Virus record (IMG/VR): IMGVR_UViG_3300027896_000001
Coordinates: 110,650 to 174,649 of that record
From: a virus
DNA length: 64,000 nt
Strand: one strand, 5' to 3'
How positions within the stretch are numbered: position 1 is the first letter of the stretch; each line of letters opens with the position of its first letter. Below the pieces are notes generated by a model. It had not been told where the DNA came from. It was given only the letters and a program-made list of their open reading frames with translations, and ran no database searches. Below, in pieces: positions 59,456 through 64,000 of the stretch. A program made the translations under genes and the position numbers.

Positions 59456-59743
59456 TTATATGATATTGTGACGCTTTCCGATCGTCACGTATTCCTGGTA
59501 TTCAGTTTCAGTAATTTTCTTTCCAAGTTGCCTTTCCAATGCTTCCCGAAATCCGTCAATAACTTTGTGTTTTCTCTGTTTGCGCTCGGGAATAGCGCCG
59601 GCCAAGGCTTCCATGTAACCGTCAAGAACTGCACAGTCTTTTTTAAATACCTTGTTCGCCTGCTCTAGTTCTTTTGTATTTCCACTTAAACAGTGGTGAA
59701 TCTCTGCTATACGTTCGTCTAAGAACGCTGAATTCTGATTCAT
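59456..59743 (-). CDS. Hypothetical helical protein
   Basis: 95 residues with AAGGAG upstream. Helical, charged (FRGALERQLGKKI-type region, residues ~65-80). Unknown; follows a leader hairpin and a promoter-like motif. Confidence 0.55.
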   Translation of the reverse strand: MNQNSAFLDERIAEIHHCLSGNTKELEQANKVFKKDCAVLDGYMEALAGAIPERKQRKHKVIDGFREALERQLGKKITETEYQEYVTIGKRHNII

Positions 59744-59754
59744 AATATCTCCTT

Positions 59755-59774
59755 GCCCGTGCCGTAGCGTGGGC
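59755..59774 (-). promoter_or_regulatory. Recurring leader hairpin (GCCC type)
   Basis: GCCCACGCTACGGCACGGGC directly before AAGGAG of the gene at 59743; preceded by TTAACCTAAACCAA, which also occurs before the copy at 61439. Confidence 0.5.
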
Positions 59775-59798
59775 TTGGTTTAGGTTAAAGTACATAAC

Positions 59799-59812
59799 AA
59801 AATAGTTATCTC
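59799..59812 (-). promoter_or_regulatory. Promoter-like motif (GATAACTATTTTG)
   Basis: Minus-strand GAGATAACTATTTTGTTATG, about 55 nt before the gene at 59743 and just past a structured element. Confidence 0.5.
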
Positions 59813-59834
59813 AGAATACAAGGTCGAATAACAA

Positions 59835-60041
59835 GGGCAACAACGGAGTATCGGCAGCCATCCCGACATCTCAAGAGCCGTCCCCAAAATATCAGCTCTG
59901 CCTGGCTACTTCCCTGAACTCCAAGCCACCAGGATAGCGACTCGGCATGGGGCCTTGCCCCTTCAGGTTGGAACGAATCGCTCCAGCATACCAGCACCTT
60001 AGCCCGCTGGGAAAACGAGCCATTCAGTCACGTTGTCGCCC
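59835..60041 (-). ncRNA. Large structured RNA element with 11-bp closing stem and pseudoknot
   Basis: On the minus strand GGGCGACAACG pairs with CGTTGTTGCCC (11 bp with one G-U; A-C mismatch on plus). Inside, AGCGA/TCGCT crosses CCTGAA/TTCAGG, with GGGGC-AAG-GCCCC, AGAGC/GCTCT and CCTGG/CCAGG hairpins around it. About 207 nt, no U-run but TTGTTATT follows. Confidence 0.6.
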
Positions 60042-60048
60042 TTTTATT

Positions 60049-60495
60049 TTATTTTTTATCTACCGGAGTTCTTTCTTTATACTCCGACACATCAACGTAA
60101 TGAATGTCACGGCAATGATAACAATGCATCTTGTCGTATGCCGCTTGCACCACATCGCAAAACTTCTTGTCATACTGTAATTCATTATTATTGAAATACC
60201 CAATGTCTTCAACCAGGACAGCGTTAGCGTCTGACTCGTCGCCAATTTTTGTTATTTTTGATACGACAATCCCAGTGTTTTGGCTGTCATGATTGCCGGA
60301 AACGATATGATATCCAACCTCTATTGCGAAAATTGCATGAGGTTGATCGAACCTCGGTTTTGGCAGGAAGAGTGGTTTCAGGCGCTCTCCTTCTGGTCCG
60401 CACAGGACTTGGGCATGTCCTGTGTTGGTATACCCGGTTCCGATTTCGCAGAGTGTTGCGAGTCCGCTGCGGCTTCTGTCACATTTAAATTGCAT
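60049..60495 (-). CDS. Hypothetical protein
   Basis: 148 residues with AAGGAGG upstream. A Gly/beta-rich N-terminal half, then VVSKITKIGDESDANAVLVED and a helical end with CYHCRD. Its first 118 nt overlap the upstream gene in another frame. Unknown. Confidence 0.55.
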   Translation of the reverse strand: MQFKCDRSRSGLATLCEIGTGYTNTGHAQVLCGPEGERLKPLFLPKPRFDQPHAIFAIEVGYHIVSGNHDSQNTGIVVSKITKIGDESDANAVLVEDIGYFNNNELQYDKKFCDVVQAAYDKMHCYHCRDIHYVDVSEYKERTPVDKK

Positions 60496-60902
60496 ACATC
60501 CTCCTTGGCCGCGCTTTTGCCTGGCCGTGGGTTGCGTCCAAACCGGGGAAGCCGGTTCTGAACAGTTTTTAATATTTCATTTAATTCAAGACCTTCGCCA
60601 TAATTATCTATTGCACGATTTATTGCGCTCTCGTTAAGGAACCCAAGTTGGACAGCACGTAACACCGCGAGGAATAATGTAAGTTCCTCATGGCAGACGT
60701 CTTTATACAACATCCATACCCTTTCGGCGTAAATTCCGTGCGAGTCCAAGGCAAGGATATGAAGAAATGGATCCGCCGCGTCAGGATCGATTACGGCAGC
60801 ATCCAACAGAATATCAAAGCATATACGCAAGGCTCCTGGATTCCCTTGTCCTATTTTCTTTATTGCGGAATCCATACTGTCTTTTAACGTGATTCTTGGC
60901 AT
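60378..60902 (-). CDS. Hypothetical helical protein
   Basis: 174 residues from the ATG at 60902 (AAAGGAT upstream). Residues 1-115 are helical and globular (QGNPGALRICFDILLDAA); the last ~50 are polar and Pro-rich and overlap the downstream gene. Unknown. Confidence 0.6.
   Translation of the reverse strand: MPRITLKDSMDSAIKKIGQGNPGALRICFDILLDAAVIDPDAADPFLHILALDSHGIYAERVWMLYKDVCHEELTLFLAVLRAVQLGFLNESAINRAIDNYGEGLELNEILKTVQNRLPRFGRNPRPGKSAAKEDVCNLNVTEAAADSQHSAKSEPGIPTQDMPKSCADQKESA
60507..60526 (-). promoter_or_regulatory. Recurring leader hairpin (GGCC type)
   Basis: GGCCAGGCAAAAGCGCGGCC directly before AAGGAGG of the gene at 60495, inside the upstream gene's coding sequence. Confidence 0.5.
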
Positions 60903-60918
60903 TGTGCAATCCTTTCTT

Positions 60919-60939
60919 GGCCGCGCTATCTGCATGGCC
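60919..60939 (-). promoter_or_regulatory. Recurring leader hairpin (GGCC type)
   Basis: GGCCATGCAGATAGCGCGGCC before the AAAGGAT site of the gene at 60902. Confidence 0.5.
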
Positions 60940-60952
60940 GGGAATAAAGAAC

Positions 60953-61000
60953 AAAGAAAAATAAAAGAAACCCGGCGAGAGGATTTCTCCTCCCGCCGGT
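60953..61000 (-). terminator. Rho-independent terminator with GAAA loop
   Basis: CCGGCGGGAGGA-GAAA-TCCTCTCGCCGG, 12 bp with one G-U on the minus strand, followed by TTTCTTTTATTTTTC. Ends the helical-protein gene transcript. Confidence 0.85.
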
Positions 61001-61015
61001 CTGACTTTAGCGAAA

Positions 61016-61426
61016 TTACTTCGACATCCGCTTGAGCTCTTTCTCGATAGCTTTGAAACGCGGAATCCAGCGTGTCTTAATACGTTTGTCGAGTTTCTTG
61101 TCGATAACCTCCATGATTTTGTTCGAGCGCTTTAGGCTGGGTTCCATGCGCTTGACGAGTTTCTTCGTCAGCGGCTTTATAGCAGCCTGAAGGTCATTCA
61201 TGATGGGTTCCGCCGTAAGGTACAGTTCAGCGATCGCATCAGCATTGTCGTAAATAACTTTGCCGAGTTCAGCGATAGCCGGCTTCGTTTCCTCGCATAC
61301 CACCTTGAAAGCATCTGCGAGTGCATCGGCGCCTGTTTGCCCGGCTACATAACCGATCCTTGAAATTTTGCGAATCTTGGCCGCAACGATCTTTTTCTTC
61401 AGCGCGTCAACGATTCTGATACTCAT
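61016..61426 (-). CDS. Basic helical protein
   Basis: 136 residues with GGGAGG upstream. Entirely helical; Lys/Arg-rich ends flank an Ala-rich amphipathic core (GQTGADALADAFKVVCEE). C-rich codons and its own promoter-like motif suggest abundance; possibly nucleic-acid associated. No family recognised. Confidence 0.6.
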   Translation of the reverse strand: MSIRIVDALKKKIVAAKIRKISRIGYVAGQTGADALADAFKVVCEETKPAIAELGKVIYDNADAIAELYLTAEPIMNDLQAAIKPLTKKLVKRMEPSLKRSNKIMEVIDKKLDKRIKTRWIPRFKAIEKELKRMSK

Positions 61427-61438
61427 ACAATCCTCCCT

Positions 61439-61462
61439 GGCCTTACGTTTTCACGCGTGGCC
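61439..61462 (-). promoter_or_regulatory. Recurring leader hairpin (GGCC type)
   Basis: GGCC-ACGCGTGAAAACGT-AA-GGCC on the minus strand just before GGGAGG of the gene at 61426. Confidence 0.5.
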
Positions 61463-61497
61463 TTGGTTTAGGTTAGAAACACAGACATTAAAGCATT

Positions 61498-61513
61498 CAT
61501 AATAGTTATACCA
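61498..61513 (-). promoter_or_regulatory. Promoter-like motif (GGTATAACTATTATG)
   Basis: Upstream of the basic helical gene and just past the terminator of the exported propeller gene; nearly identical to the copies at 41106 and 62926. Confidence 0.55.
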
Positions 61514-61547
61514 GATTTTAGGCCTTTCTAACTTATCAATAATAGCT

Positions 61548-61572
61548 AAAAAAAAGGGCGCTTACAACGCCC
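61548..61572 (-). terminator. Rho-independent terminator
   Basis: GGGCG-TTGTAAG-CGCCC followed by eight Ts on the minus strand, about 45 nt past the propeller gene stop. Confidence 0.9.
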
Positions 61573-61615
61573 TTAGCCATATCGGAGGCCTGCCGACATC
61601 AGAATTAAAAACTTT

Positions 61616-62800
61616 TTATTTTGTTATAATAAACTCACTATGATTACCAGAAATTGACATTAGATAAGCGCCTGTTGATAATCCCGATATTGGAAGATTC
61701 AGGATTCCGTTTTGGGCCAGATGTGTGGCTGAATAAATTCTTTTTCCAACAACATTGAACAGTTCAACCGTTAAAAGTCCGCCAGAAGCTTCCGGCAATA
61801 ATACGGTAACGTATTTTTTATTTACATTAATTCTGCATTTGCCGGAAATAGATTGGTTGAGATTGGACTGGCTAACACCGGTAATATCAAACTTTGAAGT
61901 CAGGATATCAGAAGGTCCAACGGCTACAAATACACCATCACTACAAGCTATAGACATTAACGCTCCGGTGGTATTTGAATTTTCCGGTATCCACACCATA
62001 CCATCGGAAGATGACAAAATAACGCCCTGATACCCCACTGCAACAAACTTACCATTACCAGCAGTAATAGAATTAAGACCTATAAGCGTTCCCGAATTTT
62101 GTTGTGTCCAAGTTTTAGCGTCTGGAGATGTTAAAATCGATCCACGAGTTCCAACGGCAACAAATTGCTTATAGTAATAAACTACTGATTGAAGAATGCT
62201 GTTTTTAATTGACGTATTTTGCGTAGTCCAGGTTATACCATCAACGGATGTCGCTGTTACGCCAAATGCGTATTGGGAAGGAGCGTTGCCATAAAGGGAA
62301 TCACCAATCCCCACTGCGACAAATTGTCCGTTACCATAACATATAGCTTTAAAATTATTGGTAGTATTAGTGTCTATTAAATTCCATGAAGTTCCGTTAC
62401 CATTAGTGGAAATTGCAAGAACTTCACGGCCAATAGCAACACACTTACCGCTGGCGCAAACCGCAGTACAAAGAGGGCGTTTTTTTTGATGCCATCTGAC
62501 GATCCAATCGCTGGTTATAGTGGCGCGTGTATATATTCCACTATCTCCACCAAAGACTATATAACCATTAGCACAACAAACTAATCCTGCAATTCCCCAT
62601 GAAAAAGGTATTGGTTCACAATACACCCAATTTATACCGTCATTAGAAGATTCCGCATGGCTATCCCCAAGAGCCATAAATTCATTATCATGAGCAACAA
62701 ATTTTAATTGATGAGTAGGGCTTTGTCTTTGCCATACGGTTTGCCCAAAACACATCGATACAAAAGCCAACGATAAAATGATTAGAATTGAGTTTTTCAT
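61616..62800 (-). CDS. Exported propeller protein with type IX secretion-like sorting domain
   Basis: 394 residues with AAGGAGG upstream. MKNSILIILSLAFVSMCFGQ is a Sec signal peptide. Residues ~30-310 hold repeated beta-propeller units (FVAVGTRGSILTSPDAKTW, FVAVGYQGVILSSSDGMVW), a BNR/Ycf48-like pattern. Residues ~320-394 (LTVELFNVVGKRIYSATHLA, then ISGLSTGAYLMSISG and the final FIITK) resemble the C-terminal sorting domain of type IX secretion cargo. It would be exported to the host cell surface, for example for exclusion of other phages. It has its own promoter-like motif, leader hairpin and terminator. Confidence 0.7.
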   Translation of the reverse strand: MKNSILIILSLAFVSMCFGQTVWQRQSPTHQLKFVAHDNEFMALGDSHAESSNDGINWVYCEPIPFSWGIAGLVCCANGYIVFGGDSGIYTRATITSDWIVRWHQKKRPLCTAVCASGKCVAIGREVLAISTNGNGTSWNLIDTNTTNNFKAICYGNGQFVAVGIGDSLYGNAPSQYAFGVTATSVDGITWTTQNTSIKNSILQSVVYYYKQFVAVGTRGSILTSPDAKTWTQQNSGTLIGLNSITAGNGKFVAVGYQGVILSSSDGMVWIPENSNTTGALMSIACSDGVFVAVGPSDILTSKFDITGVSQSNLNQSISGKCRINVNKKYVTVLLPEASGGLLTVELFNVVGKRIYSATHLAQNGILNLPISGLSTGAYLMSISGNHSEFIITK

Positions 62801-62811
62801 AAAGCCTCCTT

Positions 62812-62833
62812 GACCTAAGTTTACACTATGGTC
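62812..62833 (-). promoter_or_regulatory. Recurring leader hairpin (GACC type)
   Basis: GACCATAGTGTAAACTTAGGTC on the minus strand, right before AAGGAGG of the exported propeller gene. Confidence 0.45.
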
Positions 62834-62860
62834 GTGGTTAAGTAATTAAATAAATAGAAA

Positions 62861-62884
62861 GGGCCAGCACTTTCGTACCAGCCC
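62861..62884 (-). terminator. GAAA-loop hairpin in the propeller-gene leader
   Basis: GGGCTGGTAC-GAAA-GTGCTGGCCC pairs completely on the minus strand when G-U pairs are allowed (10 bp), then TTTCTATTT. It stands between the promoter-like motif and the gene, so it could be an attenuator or end a short leader RNA. Confidence 0.55.
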
Positions 62885-62925
62885 TACAGAAAGGAATAAG
62901 CGTGTCATCGTTAAATGAACGCGCT

Positions 62926-62940
62926 CAATATAGTTATACC
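62926..62940 (-). promoter_or_regulatory. Promoter-like motif (GGTATAACTATATTG)
   Basis: About 130 nt upstream of the propeller gene, directly after the ACP gene stop. Confidence 0.5.
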
Positions 62941-62945
62941 ATATT

Positions 62946-63200
62946 TCAGGGGTTTATAACACCCGTCTTTTCAGGCCCTATTTTGTGATTTTCGAGATAT
63001 TTGAATACATCTTCAAGTTTTTTAAATCCTGTTGCCTCTTCATCTTCAACTGTAATTTCGTATTCATCTTCGATACTCATCCAGAATTCAACCTGATCAA
63101 GTGAGTCCATTCCCATAGATTCAGGCGTAGCATCTTTGGTAATTTTCTTTGGATCCACCCCTGTTCTTTCGATTAAAATTTCTTTGATTGTTTTAGCCAT
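62946..63200 (-). CDS. Acyl carrier protein
   Basis: 84 residues. GMDSLDQVEFWMSIEDEYEI contains the D-S-L phosphopantetheine site (Ser33) in the standard four-helix ACP; length and acidity are typical. It would carry acyl groups for lipid or other synthesis and needs host phosphopantetheinyl transferase. No acyl-chain enzyme is in the window. The start overlaps the upstream membrane gene by 28 nt. Confidence 0.88.
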   Translation of the reverse strand: MAKTIKEILIERTGVDPKKITKDATPESMGMDSLDQVEFWMSIEDEYEITVEDEEATGFKKLEDVFKYLENHKIGPEKTGVINP

Positions 63201-63421
63201 TCGTGCACCTTCTTTCTAAAAAACAATATGTAGCCCCAGCGGAAAATATTGTATGAAACTACACACCCTATGGTTATTATTAAAGCATAAATGATTTTAT
63301 AGTTTATTTGTTCTGAGAAAACAACCGAAAGAAATATACCAAAAAATGCACATGCAATTGATGGTATAATCCAGAGAAAACCTATTTCAATTATTTTCTG
63401 CATTGTTTTCATGTTTTCCAT
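63173..63421 (-). CDS. Small membrane protein, two helices
   Basis: 82 residues. Two hydrophobic helices (IGFLWIIPSIACAFFGIFL and IIYALIITIGCVVSYNIF) and a basic C-terminus. Coupled to the ACP gene, so perhaps membrane-lipid related, but no family found. Confidence 0.6.
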   Translation of the reverse strand: MENMKTMQKIIEIGFLWIIPSIACAFFGIFLSVVFSEQINYKIIYALIITIGCVVSYNIFRWGYILFFRKKVHEWLKQSKKF

Positions 63422-63603
63422 TTCCCTTTAACTGAATCGAAATTTTTGAGTTCCTTTTTTAACATTTTTAATGTGTATTCACTTACTTCAAAAGACCTTA
63501 AGTTATTTACAGCAAGTTTAAGAGCGGCATCAACCATATACCTTGCTGAATAAAACACCTTCTGCATTTCATCCACAGCTTCTTTTGCAGTCAAAACATC
63601 CAT
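63409..63603 (-). CDS. Small helical protein
   Basis: 64 residues, helical and charged, overlapping the membrane gene by 13 nt. GGAGG upstream. Unknown. Confidence 0.5.
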   Translation of the reverse strand: MDVLTAKEAVDEMQKVFYSARYMVDAALKLAVNNLRSFEVSEYTLKMLKKELKNFDSVKGKWKT

Positions 63604-63612
63604 TAAACCTCC

Positions 63613-63804
63613 TTATTTTTTTTTCCTTTTTTTAATTGTTTTTTTAGGATTTTCTGTTTCTTTTGCCGGAAGAAATAAAACCATATCTATTTTTCCAGCC
63701 TTAATTGTTATTTTCTGTATTTCAAATGAAGTATAAAGGTTAAATCGCTTTTCACTTAATTGAAGTTCTTTTGTAACAGAACTATAAGACAAAAATATTT
63801 GCAT
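63613..63804 (-). CDS. Small basic-tailed protein
   Basis: 63 residues. Beta-rich N-terminal half and a strongly basic C-terminus (KKTIKKRKKK). AAAGGAGG upstream. Unknown; possibly nucleic-acid binding. Confidence 0.5.
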   Translation of the reverse strand: MQIFLSYSSVTKELQLSEKRFNLYTSFEIQKITIKAGKIDMVLFLPAKETENPKKTIKKRKKK

Positions 63805-63814
63805 ATTTCCTCCT

Positions 63815-64000
63815 TTAATGATTTCTCATCCAGCCAAAATTTGGAATACTTCTATAACTTCCATTACCCATATAATTACCATTGTATTGTATAGGAAAAT
63901 AAAATCTACAAGAACTTATAAAACGTTTTCCAATTTGCATACTTTCAGGAAACAATCCTGATCTTTCAATTACAGGATCTTGAGGAATTTCTGTTGCTGA
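63815..64000 (-). CDS. Partial protein, 5' end outside window
   Basis: The last 61 codons before TAA, open to the window edge. Contains ESMQIGKRFISSCRFYFP and ends Asn-rich (YNGNYMGNGS). Function not determined. Confidence 0.55.
   Translation of the reverse strand, partial: SATEIPQDPVIERSGLFPESMQIGKRFISSCRFYFPIQYNGNYMGNGSYRSIPNFGWMRNH

Noticed and set aside
33432-60041. A CRISPR array
   Set aside because: There are no regularly spaced identical repeats or cas genes; the inverted repeats differ from each other.
33432-60041. Retron or diversity-generating element
   Set aside because: No reverse transcriptase gene occurs in the window.

Overview
This 64 kb window is an interior piece of a large tailed-phage genome with a contractile (myovirus-type) tail. 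A plus-strand morphogenesis half (1-32.7 kb) meets a minus-strand half of metabolic, regulatory and mostly unknown small genes (32.7-64 kb) at a shared terminator near 32.74 kb. No ribosomal or host housekeeping genes are present. The phage encodes three tRNAs, a tmRNA, a class II ribonucleotide reductase carrying an intein, a dNTP diphosphohydrolase-like enzyme, an acyl carrier protein and an RRM protein, as large phages often do. The only host clue is a secreted protein at 61.6-62.8 kb whose C-terminus resembles a type IX secretion sorting domain. This suggests a host of the Bacteroidota/Fibrobacterota (FCB) group.

Layout of the plus strand. Small capsid-module proteins and a prohead protease lie at 0-3.5 kb. 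Scaffold-like proteins, a cement-like protein and the major capsid protein follow (3.6-6.7 kb), then a connector-like protein, an acidic low-complexity protein and a second cement-like paralogue (6.8-8.8 kb). From 8.9 to 18.9 kb lies a cassette of about six glycosyltransferase-type genes and three SAM methyltransferases, interrupted by a degenerate-looking M15 peptidase and a mucin-like appendage protein. Next come a 2,623-residue fibre or adhesin (19.4-27.3 kb), a membrane protein, a neck or tail-terminator candidate, the tail sheath and the tail tube (27.3-32.7 kb). Six virion-type proteins carry Ser/Thr/Pro/Ala low-complexity segments. With the embedded glycosylation cassette, this suggests that the phage sugar-coats its own mucin-like virion surface.

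Layout of the minus strand. The order is a dNTP diphosphohydrolase, a thioredoxin-like protein, a secreted membrane protein, tRNA-Pro, tRNA-Gln, the tmRNA directly behind nrdJ, winged-helix proteins, dozens of small (40-220 aa) proteins with many zinc-ribbon types, tRNA-Met, RRM, a ParB-like protein, the exported propeller protein and ACP. Interleaved are many non-coding blocks. They share a long perfect or G-U-tolerant closing stem, often a minus-strand U-run and, in many cases, two internal helices that cross as a pseudoknot. I regard these as a candidate family of phage structured RNAs. A promoter-like motif (core ATAACTAT) occurs five times at heads of minus-strand units, and seven genes in 58.3-62.8 kb have a leader hairpin just upstream of the ribosome binding site.

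Two codon styles coexist. Capsid, scaffold, cement, sheath, tube and a few minus-strand genes (winged-helix pair, RRM, basic helical protein) use C/G-ending codons, while most other genes are AT-rich. The window begins and ends inside genes.
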